Part shown: positions 41,018 to 49,186 of the stretch, one piece after another
How positions within the stretch are numbered: the stretch's first letter is position 1
Layout: each line of letters begins with the position of its first letter
Position numbers and translations under genes: made by a program
The notes under the pieces: model-generated
Database searches by the model: none
What the model was told of the DNA's origin: nothing
Seen by the model: the letters and a program-made list of their open reading frames with translations, nothing else
Assembly (NCBI GenBank): GCA_004551945.1
Contig: SFPN01000009.1
Coordinates: 6,071 to 70,070 of the forward strand
DNA: 64,000 nt
Source: Clostridiales bacterium
Lineage (GTDB): Bacteria > Bacillota > Clostridia > Oscillospirales > Oscillospiraceae
Reading direction: 5' to 3'

Positions 41018-42047
41018 GGAACTCCCCTCCTTCCTTGGCAAGGTCCTGCACGAAAGCCGCCAGCAGGCGGGCCGTGGCCTCCAGATCAGCCAGGTCCAGG
41101 GTTTCCACGGGGCTGTGCATGTACTTGAGCGGCAGGGAAAGAACCGCAGTGGCAATCCCCTCCCGGGCGGTCTGCACCCGCCAGGCGTTGGTGCCGCTGT
41201 GGCCGGTCATCACCTCAGGAGCCCAGGAGATGTCCTTCTCCCTGGCCTTGGCGATGAAACGGTCGCTCATCCAGCGGGCGATGTTGGGGCCGATGCCGAT
41301 GACCGTCCCCTTTCCGGCGGGGAAGGTCCCCTCCTTGGGTCCGTCGGGGGTCCGGGCATGGGTCACGTCCACCGCCACAAAGCAGTGGGGCTGGAGGGCA
41401 AAGGCCCCCACCAGCGCGCCGCCCCCGTTGGTCTCCTCCCGGCTGCTGCCCATGATATAAAGATCCACGTCCAGGGGGGTGTCCTTCAGCAGTTCCGCTG
41501 CCCGGAGCAAGGTCACAAAGCCCGCCCGGTCGTCCAGCGCCTTGCTGCTGACCACGCCGTTTAAGTGGGTCTGAAAACTCCCTCTGGGCACGGCAAAGGT
41601 GCCCACCAGGGCCTCCCCCTCCTCCTGGGTCAGGCCTGCGTCAATGCGCAGCTGGTCCAGGGACAGGCTCTTATTGCTGTCCCCTGGCTTCTGCACATGG
41701 GGCGGCAGCACGGCGATCAGGCCGAAGCAGGGGGGCTGGGTGAGAATGGTGACCTCCCGGTTGGGGAGCATCCGGGGGTCGATGCCTCCCACAGAGCGGA
41801 ACCGGAGAAAGCCCTCCTCCGCCCCGGTGATGAGCAGGCCCACCTCGTCCAGGTGGGCGTCCAGCACCACCCGCTTGGCGTTGGGCTTTCCGCACCGGCG
41901 CAGACCCACCACGTTGCCGAACCGGTCGGTCCACACCTGGTCCACAAGGGGACGAAGCAGATCCATGGCCTGCTCCGCGGTCTCCCCTTCCCGGCCGGAG
42001 GGGCCGGAGCAGGCGCACAGGGCGGCCAGGCTTGCAGAAATATCCAT
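41007..42047 (-). CDS. M42 family aminopeptidase (third of three)
   Basis: The 346-residue paralogue carries LDAHLDEVGLLITG, SSKALDDRAGFVTLLRA, GSSREETNGGGALVGAF, CFVAVDVTHAR and LKYMHSPVETLDL. The Glu-rich motif differs (SSREETNGG instead of TQEELG), so its substrate range may differ. It starts 15 bases after murD stops. Having three M42 genes in tandem suggests a mixed or specialised peptidase complex. Confidence 0.9.
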   Translation of the reverse strand: MDISASLAALCACSGPSGREGETAEQAMDLLRPLVDQVWTDRFGNVVGLRRCGKPNAKRVVLDAHLDEVGLLITGAEEGFLRFRSVGGIDPRMLPNREVTILTQPPCFGLIAVLPPHVQKPGDSNKSLSLDQLRIDAGLTQEEGEALVGTFAVPRGSFQTHLNGVVSSKALDDRAGFVTLLRAAELLKDTPLDVDLYIMGSSREETNGGGALVGAFALQPHCFVAVDVTHARTPDGPKEGTFPAGKGTVIGIGPNIARWMSDRFIAKAREKDISWAPEVMTGHSGTNAWRVQTAREGIATAVLSLPLKYMHSPVETLDLADLEATARLLAAFVQDLAKEGGEFLAD

Positions 42048-42062
42048 AGTGATGACTCTCCT

Positions 42063-43451
42063 TTATACCAGGTCGTTCACGATCTCCTTGAAGATCCTGC
42101 CCCGCTGGGCAAAGTTTTTGAAGTGATCGAAGGAGGCGCAGGCGGGGGACAGAATGACTACGTCTCCTTCTTCTGCCGCTTGGTGAGCGGCCAGAACAGC
42201 CTCCTTGAAGTCGTCCTTGCGGATAATGGCGGGATGCCCCTCCTGATACCCTTCCGTCTGAACCACCGCCTGGTAGATCTTGTCTGCCGTGTGGCCGGTG
42301 AGGACCAGGGTCTTAACATGCTCCAGGACTTCCGTGCCCAGCACGTCGAAGGGGATCTTCTTATCGTAGCCCCCGGCAATGAGGATGACCTTCTGGGAGA
42401 AAGACCGCAGGCCGGCAATGGTCCGGGTGGGGCTGGAGGCGATGGAGTCGTTATAATACCGCACGCCCCGGATGGTGCGCACCAGCTCGATCCGGTGCTC
42501 CACCCCGGGGAAGGTCTCCGCCGTGTGGAGGATCACCTGGTCAGGAACCAGCCCCTGGACAGCGGCGATGGCGGCCAAGTAGTTTTCCACGTTGTGCTGG
42601 CCGGGGATGAGGATGCGGCTGGTGTCAAACAGGACCCGGCGCTGGCCGTTCCGGGCCACCACAATGTTCCCGTCCTCCACATAGGTGCCGTTTTCCAGGC
42701 TCTGGCGGCGGCTGAATTCCAACACCCGGCCGGGCGCCCGGCCGGCCATCTCCCGGGTAAGCTCGTTGTCCCGGTTGAAGATGGCGATGTTTTCCCGGCT
42801 CTGATGGGAGAAGATATTTTCCTTGGCCTGGGCATATTCCTCCATGGACTTGTGGATGTCCAGGTGGTTGGGGGACAGATTGGTGAACACGGCGATATCC
42901 GGGCTCTGGGAGAGGGTCATGAGCTGGAAGGAGGACAGTTCTAGCACTGCGAAATCCTCCGGCTTCATGTCCCCTGCCTCGGACAGAAGGGGCTTTCCGA
43001 TGTTGCCCCCCAGGTGAACGGTATACCCAGCGTTTTTCAGCATTTCCGAAATGAGGGTGGTGGTGGTGGTCTTTCCGTCGCTGCCGGTGACGGCGATGAT
43101 CTTGCAGGGGCAGACCTGGAAGAAGATCTCCATCTCCGAGGTCAGCACGCTTCCCTTCTCCTGGGCGGCCACAAAGGGCGGGATGTCCGGCCGGATGCCG
43201 GGAGAGCGGAAGATCACGTCCTGGTCCAGATCATCCAGATAGGTCGGTCCCAGGCGAAGCTCTGTGCCCAGCTCCTCCAGCTCGTCTGCCAAAGGCCCGA
43301 AGGCTTCCCGGGTGTTTTTATCGCAGGCGGTGACGGCAATGCCCGCCTTCCGCAGCGTTTTGATCAGCGGGGTGTTGGAAACCCCAATGCCAATGACGGC
43401 GACCCGTTTCCCCTGGAGGGAATCCAGGTACCCTTGCAGTGTGATGGCCAT
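42063..43451 (-). CDS. murD: UDP-N-acetylmuramoylalanine-D-glutamate ligase
   Basis: The 462-residue enzyme adds D-Glu to UDP-MurNAc-L-Ala in peptidoglycan synthesis. ATP site VTGSDGKTTTTTLISEML, then LELSSFQLMTLSQSPDIAVFTNLSPNHLD and the C-terminal domain with YNDSIASSPTRTIAGL and AGGYDKKIPFD are all present. Start at 43451 follows GGAGGAACAGC. It lies outside a dcw cluster and heads the minus-strand unit with the M42 genes and ligA. Confidence 0.96.
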   Translation of the reverse strand: MAITLQGYLDSLQGKRVAVIGIGVSNTPLIKTLRKAGIAVTACDKNTREAFGPLADELEELGTELRLGPTYLDDLDQDVIFRSPGIRPDIPPFVAAQEKGSVLTSEMEIFFQVCPCKIIAVTGSDGKTTTTTLISEMLKNAGYTVHLGGNIGKPLLSEAGDMKPEDFAVLELSSFQLMTLSQSPDIAVFTNLSPNHLDIHKSMEEYAQAKENIFSHQSRENIAIFNRDNELTREMAGRAPGRVLEFSRRQSLENGTYVEDGNIVVARNGQRRVLFDTSRILIPGQHNVENYLAAIAAVQGLVPDQVILHTAETFPGVEHRIELVRTIRGVRYYNDSIASSPTRTIAGLRSFSQKVILIAGGYDKKIPFDVLGTEVLEHVKTLVLTGHTADKIYQAVVQTEGYQEGHPAIIRKDDFKEAVLAAHQAAEEGDVVILSPACASFDHFKNFAQRGRIFKEIVNDLV

Positions 43452-43545
43452 GTGCTGTTCCTCCTGTTCGTTCCAGCGATTCACGCGAAAGATCGGTAAA
43501 AAATCCGGTGCAGCCCCCGTAAAGCAGGTCTGCGCATACGTTGTT

Positions 43546-43574
43546 AGTATACGCCATACACACGGTAATTTCAA
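43546..43574 (-). promoter_or_regulatory. Promoter for the murD unit
   Basis: Minus-strand TTGAAA (43574-43569) and TATACT (43551-43546) are 17 bases apart, 94 bases before murD. Confidence 0.7.
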
Positions 43575-43599
43575 GAAATCTTTCCATTTCTCGTCCGCA

Positions 43600-43636
43600 A
43601 AACAACCGCCCTGCTGGGGATGCCAGCAGGGCGGTT
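43600..43636 (-). terminator. Terminator of the pan-coa operon
   Basis: A 14-bp stem (43604-43617 with 43623-43636) with a 5-base loop is followed on the minus strand by GTTTTG, 5 bases after coaX stops. Confidence 0.85.
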
Positions 43637-43641
43637 TGATA

Positions 43642-44424
43642 TCATGCGAGATTTTGCTCATAGAGCAGGGCCAGGCCCTTGGAGAGCAAGTGGGGATCGT
43701 AAACATGGGGGTGGCTGCAAAGCTGCTCCACATAGCGGGCCAGTCCCCCGGTGATCACCAGGGTCACGGGCTTTCCCAGCTCGGACTCGATGCGGGAGAC
43801 CATCCCGTCCACCATGGCCGCCGTGCCTACCACGGCGCCGGAGAGCATACACTCCTGGGTGTTCCGGCCAATCACATAGTCCGGGGTGTCTAGGTCCACG
43901 TTGGGCAACTGGGCCGCCCGGTCACTGAGGGCGGACAGGCTGGTGTCCAGCCCGGGGGCGATGATCCCCCCCAGAAAACGCCGGTCCTCGTCCAGCACGT
44001 TGAAGGTGGTGGCGGTGCCCATGTCCACTGTGACGGCGGGCAGAGGGAACTGGTTGGCCACCCAGGCGGCGTCCACCAGCCGGTCCAGCCCCACCTGGCT
44101 GGGGTCCGGAACCTGCATGGTGAGTCCGGTCCGGCTGTCTTTGGTGATGAGCACAGGGGGCTTTCCGGTGATGATGCGCACGCAGCTGCTGAGGGGCGCG
44201 ATGAGACAGGGGACCACGCTGGAGAGGACGGCCCCCTCAAACACAGACGGGTCACACTTTTTCTTTTTCAGCAGCCAGCGAATTTCCCGCAGGTAGTCGG
44301 TGGTCTTCCAGGCGGGGACGGTGTCGATCTTTCCGCAGAAATGGACGGTGTACCCCTGCTCGGGGTCCCGTTCCAGACCGCCCAGGCTGACGGTGGTGTT
44401 GCCGATGTCAATGGTGAGGATCAT
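43642..44424 (-). CDS. coaX: Type III pantothenate kinase
   Basis: The 260-residue enzyme phosphorylates pantothenate, the first step to CoA. ILTIDIGNTTVSLG is the ATP-binding phosphate loop of the ASKHA fold, QVGLDRLVDAAW and VTVDMGTATTFNVLDE supply the conserved Asp residues, and GGIIAPGLDTSLSAL the substrate loop. It is the last gene of the pantothenate-CoA operon, before the terminator. Confidence 0.96.
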   Translation of the reverse strand: MILTIDIGNTTVSLGGLERDPEQGYTVHFCGKIDTVPAWKTTDYLREIRWLLKKKKCDPSVFEGAVLSSVVPCLIAPLSSCVRIITGKPPVLITKDSRTGLTMQVPDPSQVGLDRLVDAAWVANQFPLPAVTVDMGTATTFNVLDEDRRFLGGIIAPGLDTSLSALSDRAAQLPNVDLDTPDYVIGRNTQECMLSGAVVGTAAMVDGMVSRIESELGKPVTLVITGGLARYVEQLCSHPHVYDPHLLSKGLALLYEQNLA

Positions 44425-44449
44425 ACGCTGTCTCCCCTTTTTCCGTTTT

Positions 44450-45652
44450 TCAGGCCTGCCGGTGCTGCTGGATCTCGTCCAGCAGCTGGGCGGCCACCTG
44501 GTCCTTGCCCATAAGGGGCAGCTGCTTGGTCTCCTCTTTGGTAATGATGGTGACCACGTTGGTGTCCACGCCGAAGCCGGCGCCTTCCACCTTCAGGTTG
44601 TTGGCCACAATCATGTCCAGGTGCTTTTTGTCCAGCTTGGCCCGGGAGTTTTCCAGCATGTCCCGGGTCTCCATGGAAAAGCCGCAGACGAACAGGCCGG
44701 GGTGACGGTTCTGGGCCACCCAGCCCAGAATGTCGCTGGTGCGGGAGAGGGGGATGCTCATCTCCCCTTCCTTCTTCTTCATCTTGTCCTCAGCCACGTT
44801 GGCAGGACGGTAATCCGCCACAGCAGCAGCCTTGATAAGAATATCAGTCTCCGGCAGAGCCTCCTGGATAGCGGCCAGCATATCCGCCGCAGTGGTCACG
44901 GGCTTGGTCTCCACAAAGGGGACCGGGTCCAGAGCCACAGGTCCGGAGATCAGGGTGACCTGCGCCCCCCGGAGCATGGCCTCCCGGGCGATGGCATAAC
45001 CCATGCGGCCGGTGCTGTGGTTGGTGAGATACCGCACCGGGTCCAAGGCTTCCTGGGTGGGACCGGCGGTCACCGTGACCCGGACCCCTGCCAGGTCCTT
45101 CTCCCGGGCGATCTCCCGGCAGATGTGGTCCAGCAGGACCTCGGGCTCCGGCAGCTTTCCGCTGCCCACTGCCTGACAGGCCAGCACGCCGCTGGCGGGC
45201 TGGATGATGCCGAAGCCGTACCGCTCCAAGGTTGCCAGATTGTCCTGGGTGATGGGGTTTTCCAGCATGGCGGTGTTCATGGCCGGGGCAACCAGCTTTT
45301 TGCACTTGGCAGCCAGCACCACGGTGGTGAGCATGTCGTCGGCAATGCCGTGGGCCAGCTTGGCGATCACGTTGGCGGTGGCCGGGGCGATCAGGATCAG
45401 ATCGGCGGCAGTGGCCAGGGAGATATGGGTGATATCGTACTGGAAGTCCCGGGCGAAGGTATCCACCACGCACCGGTTGTTGGTGAGGGATTCAAAGGTC
45501 AGGGGTGTGATGAACTGGGTGGCGTTCTCGGTCATGACCACGTGGACGTCCGCCCCGGCCTTGCGCAGGGCGCTGGCCACGTTGGGCATTTTGTAGGCGG
45601 CAATGCCGCCGGTGACGCACAGCAGAACGCACTTTCCTTGCAGATTTTCCAT
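44450..45652 (-). CDS. coaBC: Bifunctional phosphopantothenoylcysteine decarboxylase/synthetase
   Basis: The 400-residue protein starts at the ATG at 45652, 8 bases after GGAG. The N-terminal flavoprotein CoaC domain has GGIAAYKMPNVASAL, ISLATAADLILIAPATANV and the substrate motif PAMNTAM; the C-terminal CoaB domain has VTVTAGPTQEALDPVRYLTNHSTG and KAAAVADYRP. Together they convert phosphopantothenate and Cys to phosphopantetheine. Confidence 0.96.
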   Translation of the reverse strand: MENLQGKCVLLCVTGGIAAYKMPNVASALRKAGADVHVVMTENATQFITPLTFESLTNNRCVVDTFARDFQYDITHISLATAADLILIAPATANVIAKLAHGIADDMLTTVVLAAKCKKLVAPAMNTAMLENPITQDNLATLERYGFGIIQPASGVLACQAVGSGKLPEPEVLLDHICREIAREKDLAGVRVTVTAGPTQEALDPVRYLTNHSTGRMGYAIAREAMLRGAQVTLISGPVALDPVPFVETKPVTTAADMLAAIQEALPETDILIKAAAVADYRPANVAEDKMKKKEGEMSIPLSRTSDILGWVAQNRHPGLFVCGFSMETRDMLENSRAKLDKKHLDMIVANNLKVEGAGFGVDTNVVTIITKEETKQLPLMGKDQVAAQLLDEIQQHRQA

Positions 45653-45681
45653 TCTCAACGCTCCATTTTCCGGCAGACAGC

Positions 45682-46074
45682 TTACATATCCTTCAGCAGG
45701 CCGTGCTTCTCATAGGTAGTGACCCGGGCGATCTTGTTGTTCTCGTCCACAAAGACCACGTTGGGGTGATAGTCGTTTTTGACTTCCTCGGGGGTCATCT
45801 GGGCGTAGGACATGATGATGATCTTGTCCCCCACGCTGACGCAGCGGGCGGCTGCGCCGTTGAGACAGATCATCCCGGAACCGGCTTCCCCGGCGATGGT
45901 ATAGGTCTCAAACCGGCTGCCGTTGTCGATGTCCACGATCTGGACCTTTTCATATTCCAGAATCCCGGAGGCGTCCAGCAGATCCTGGTCCACGGTGATG
46001 GAACCCACATAGTTGAGCTCTGCCTGGACCACAGTGGCCCGGTGAATCTTTCCCTTCAGCATTTCTACGGTCAT
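45682..46074 (-). CDS. panD: Aspartate 1-decarboxylase precursor
   Basis: The 130-residue pyruvoyl enzyme makes beta-alanine for pantothenate. It self-cleaves at Gly-Ser in LNYVGSITVD, leaving a pyruvoyl group on the Ser, and NGAAARCVSVGDKIIIMSYA is conserved. It lies 4 bases after panC in transcription order. Confidence 0.96.
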   Translation of the reverse strand: MTVEMLKGKIHRATVVQAELNYVGSITVDQDLLDASGILEYEKVQIVDIDNGSRFETYTIAGEAGSGMICLNGAAARCVSVGDKIIIMSYAQMTPEEVKNDYHPNVVFVDENNKIARVTTYEKHGLLKDM

Positions 46075-46078
46075 GTTG

Positions 46079-46933
46079 TTACGCTCCCTTTTCTACAATG
46101 AAGTTATCAATCAGGCGGGTCTTGCCGATATAAACTGCCATAGCCACCAGAACGGTACCCTGAATCTGGTCCACAGGCATCATGGTCACGCCGTCCACGG
46201 CGGAGACATAGTCGATCCGGGCCAGAGGCTCTGTCTGGATGTTGGCGGTCATCGCCGCTACAATCTTGTTGGCGTCGGTCTCCCCTTCCTCCACCATCTT
46301 CTGGCCCAGGAAGATGGACTTGGACAGGATCAGGGCTGCCTGCCGCTCCTCGGGGCTCAGGTAGGTGTTTCGGGAGGACTTGGCCAGACCGTCCTCTTCC
46401 CGGACGATGGGGCAGCCCACGATCTCGATGCCGTAAGACATATCCCGGACCATCCGGCGAATGATGGCCAGCTGCTGGGCATCCTTCTGGCCGAAAAAGG
46501 CCTTGTCAGGGGTTACGATATTAAAGAGCTTGGAGACCACGGTGCACACCCCACGGAAGTGGATGGGGCGGGTCTTGCCGCACAGCTGCTTGGGCATGTC
46601 AGAGAGAATTTCCACATAGGTGGCCGCATCCTCGGCGTACATCTCGGACACCTCAGGGTGGAAGACCATGGCGCAGCCGTGCTCCTCCAGCAGGGCGCAG
46701 TCCCGGTCGAAATCCCGGGGATAGGCCTCCAGGTCCTCGTTGGGGCCGAACTGGGTGGGATTGACAAAGTCGGAAGCCACCACCCGGTCACACATGGAGA
46801 CGGCCTTATCCACTAAGCTGGCGTGGCCCTCGTGAAGGTAACCCATGGTGGGCACCAGGCCCACGGTGAGCCCCTCCTGCTTCCACGCCCGCACCTGGGC
46901 GCGCACTTCTTCGATGGTTGTCGCAATGACCAT
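46079..46933 (-). CDS. panC: Pantoate-beta-alanine ligase
   Basis: The 284-residue enzyme joins pantoate and beta-alanine. Motifs GLVPTMGYLHEGHASLV (HIGH-like), NPTQFGPNEDLEAYPR, FGQKDAQQLAIIRRMV and KSSRNTYLS (KMSKS-like) are intact. The ATG at 46933 follows GAGGAG. It is the third gene of the operon. Confidence 0.97.
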   Translation of the reverse strand: MVIATTIEEVRAQVRAWKQEGLTVGLVPTMGYLHEGHASLVDKAVSMCDRVVASDFVNPTQFGPNEDLEAYPRDFDRDCALLEEHGCAMVFHPEVSEMYAEDAATYVEILSDMPKQLCGKTRPIHFRGVCTVVSKLFNIVTPDKAFFGQKDAQQLAIIRRMVRDMSYGIEIVGCPIVREEDGLAKSSRNTYLSPEERQAALILSKSIFLGQKMVEEGETDANKIVAAMTANIQTEPLARIDYVSAVDGVTMMPVDQIQGTVLVAMAVYIGKTRLIDNFIVEKGA

Positions 46934-46944
46934 AGTTGATCTCC

Positions 46945-47829
46945 TCACAGTACAGAACAGATTTTAAAAGGTTCCTCGGGGTTATATTCCCGGTCCAGCC
47001 GGGACAGGATTGCGTCGGAGCAGTCGCTCTTGCTGTAGGACTCCTTGGCCGTGGGGAAGGAGCCGTCCTTCACCTGGCTGTCGTAATCCTGGAAGGCCCG
47101 CTTCATTATCTGGCCCACCTGGGCAAAGGTCTTAACAAATTTAGGCACGTGGTCGCCGTTGATGCCCAGCATATCCTGGAAAACCAGAACCTGCCCGTCG
47201 CAGCCACTGCCGGCGCCGATTCCGATGGTAATGATGTCCAGCTTCTTGGTGATGAGGGCAGCCAGCTTGGGGGGCACGCACTCCAGCACAACGGCGAAGG
47301 CGCCGGCCTCCTGCACAGCCAGAGCGTCCTCCAGCACCCGGCGGGCGCTGTCCTCTTCCTTCCCCTGGACCTTAAAGCCGCCGTAAGAGTGGTAAGACTG
47401 GGGGGTCATGCCCACATGGGCGCAGACGGGAATCCCCGCGGCGGTAATGGCGCGGATCTGAGGACAGACCTCCTTGCCCCCTTCCAGCTTCACGCAGTCC
47501 ACCATGGCTTCCTTCATCATCCGCCCGGCGTTGGTCAGCGCCTGCTCGGGCGAGACCTGATAGCTCATAAAGGGCATATCCAGCACCACAAAGGTATTTT
47601 TGCAAGCCCGGGCCACACTGCGGCCATAGATAATCATCTCATCCACGGTGACAGGCAGCGTGTCGGGATAGCCCTGCATGGTCATGCCAAGGCTGTCGCC
47701 GACAAGGATCGTATTGATCCCAACTTCATCCATAAGGCGGGCGGTAGAATAGTCGTAACAGGTCAGCTGAGAAATTTTCTCTCCTCTGGCCTTCATTGCG
47801 GCCAGGGTGGCAACCGTATTCTGTTTCAT
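46945..47829 (-). CDS. panB: Ketopantoate hydroxymethyltransferase
   Basis: The 294-residue TIM-barrel enzyme transfers a hydroxymethyl group from methylene-THF to ketoisovalerate. Motifs are QLTCYDYSTARLMDE, VGDSLGMTMQGY, MPFMSYQVSPEQAL, KLEGG and CAHVGMTPQSYHSYGGFKVQGK. Its ATG overlaps the stop of the upstream PanG-like gene as ATGA. Confidence 0.97.
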   Translation of the reverse strand: MKQNTVATLAAMKARGEKISQLTCYDYSTARLMDEVGINTILVGDSLGMTMQGYPDTLPVTVDEMIIYGRSVARACKNTFVVLDMPFMSYQVSPEQALTNAGRMMKEAMVDCVKLEGGKEVCPQIRAITAAGIPVCAHVGMTPQSYHSYGGFKVQGKEEDSARRVLEDALAVQEAGAFAVVLECVPPKLAALITKKLDIITIGIGAGSGCDGQVLVFQDMLGINGDHVPKFVKTFAQVGQIMKRAFQDYDSQVKDGSFPTAKESYSKSDCSDAILSRLDREYNPEEPFKICSVL

Positions 47830-48686
47830 ATACTCGATCCTTCCTTTAGTATGTCGTTCATGGGCGCATAGTCTGTGTCAGGGTGCTTTTTCCGGGCCAA
47901 GTCTGCCAGTTTCCGGGAGGCTGCCCGATAGAGCTGGCGGGAGGAGTCATCAGGCAGGCAGGCCAGATGCTTGGCGACGGTCTCTGTGTCGCACCGCTCC
48001 ACCGGGCCGGTGAGAGCCGCCTCCGGCCCGTCCTGGATGAGATGCTCCAGGTTGGCCCGCATCAGGGGGGCCAGGGCGGAAAGGGCCAGCTCCTGGGAAA
48101 AGCCGCAGCTGCCCAGCAGCTCCAGGCTCTCCTGCACCAGGGCGCAGACCAGGTTGCTGGCCATGGCGCAGGCGGCGTGGTAGCGGACCTTCCCCTCTCC
48201 GGAGATGATCTGCACCCTGGGGCCCAGGGCCGTGAGCGTGTCCCGCCACCAGGTCAGGTGGGGGCCCTCCCCTTCCAGGCAGAAAAAAGCACCCGGCAAT
48301 TCCCGATAGGCAGTGTACTTACTGCTGACAGGGAACAGCGGGTGGATCGAATAATGGTAAGCGCCGGTGTCTGCTACGCCGGGAAAAGCTTCCCGGGCAG
48401 TCATGGCGCCGCTGCAATGACAGATTTGTTTTCCTGTGAGCCCATACTCCCTCAGCTGGGTAAAAACCAAGGGAATCATTCCGTCTGGAACAGTCAAAAA
48501 GAGCGCGTCACTATCCTGAACCAATGACATGAGGCTGTCGTATTGCTTCGTGCTGGTAAATAACGCCGCTTCCTGGGCCGATCCTTGGTGCCTGCTGTAG
48601 TAGCCGGTCACCGGAATGCCGCCCTGAACAAAAAACTTGCCCAGGGAGAAGCCAACTTTTCCTGCTCCTATGAATCCAATTTTCAT
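47826..48686 (-). CDS. Rossmann/DUF2520 protein, candidate PanG-type ketopantoate reductase
   Basis: The 286-residue protein begins with the NAD(P) motif IGFIGAGKVGFSLGKFF, followed by DALFLTVPDGMIPLV, CHCSGAMTA and IHPLFPVSS, and a helical C-terminal domain (HAACAMASNLVCALVQESLELL). This is the Rossmann-like plus DUF2520 architecture. As first gene of an operon that otherwise contains panB, panC, panD, coaBC and coaX, it most likely supplies the missing ketopantoate reductase, as described for PanG in Francisella. The identity of this copy with PanG is an inference; PanE is not seen here. Confidence 0.75.
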   Translation of the reverse strand: MKIGFIGAGKVGFSLGKFFVQGGIPVTGYYSRHQGSAQEAALFTSTKQYDSLMSLVQDSDALFLTVPDGMIPLVFTQLREYGLTGKQICHCSGAMTAREAFPGVADTGAYHYSIHPLFPVSSKYTAYRELPGAFFCLEGEGPHLTWWRDTLTALGPRVQIISGEGKVRYHAACAMASNLVCALVQESLELLGSCGFSQELALSALAPLMRANLEHLIQDGPEAALTGPVERCDTETVAKHLACLPDDSSRQLYRAASRKLADLARKKHPDTDYAPMNDILKEGSSI

Positions 48687-48974
48687 CGTATCACCCTGCT
48701 TTCTTTTCGGCAGGTGACGCGGTGCTTTTCCGTTCCGCAAAGACGGAGCTCCAGGGAATTTGCCGGTACAGTTTCCAATTCTTCGGAATACCATCCGCTT
48801 GGGTCCGGCGCTGAAAAAACAGCAGGCCAAACCAACGCCGACATTGTAACATTCGACACAAAAGATGTAAAGGATTATTTTTAAAAATTGTAAAAAATTT
48901 GCGTCTCTTTTTCCCGTTTTCCGCAGAAAATGAACCGGGCCTTCCCGCACTCGGAAAGGCCCGGCTTCGGTTTG
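48687..48974 (-). promoter_or_regulatory. Leader and promoter of the pan-coa operon, and terminator of the Feo unit
   Basis: Minus-strand TTTACA (48871-48866) and TACAAT (48848-48843) are 17 bases apart and would drive the panG-like gene with a leader of about 150 bases. Further right, CCGGGCCTT (48935-48943) pairs with AAGGCCCGG (48956-48964); followed by a weak T-rich stretch, it probably ends the Feo transcript. No riboswitch is recognised in the leader. Confidence 0.6.
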
Positions 48975-49142
48975 TCAAAGTTTGCAGTGGCAGGTTCCGC
49001 TGCATCCGGCGCAGCCGCCGCCGCAGGTGGACTGACCGCGCTTTTTCTGGCGGACCAGATGGACGACGATGGAACCGACAATCACCGCCAGCACCGCGGA
49101 CAGGACGATAGTACCTGCATTACTCGCCAAGAAATGTAACAT
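48975..49142 (-). CDS. FeoB-associated Cys-rich membrane protein
   Basis: A 55-residue protein starts at the ATG at 49142, 44 bases after feoB. It has one helix (TIVLSAVLAVIVGSIVVHLV), a basic RQKKRG stop-transfer, and a Cys-rich tail (TCGGGCAGCSGTCHCKL, six Cys). It is the counterpart of the 4831-4998 gene and belongs to the second Feo system. Its role, possibly accepting or gating Fe(II) at the inner face, is inferred. Confidence 0.85.
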   Translation of the reverse strand: MLHFLASNAGTIVLSAVLAVIVGSIVVHLVRQKKRGQSTCGGGCAGCSGTCHCKL

Positions 49143-49186
49143 GGATGATTCCTCCTGTTTCGCAGTTTCGGGAAAGATGGTTCGGC

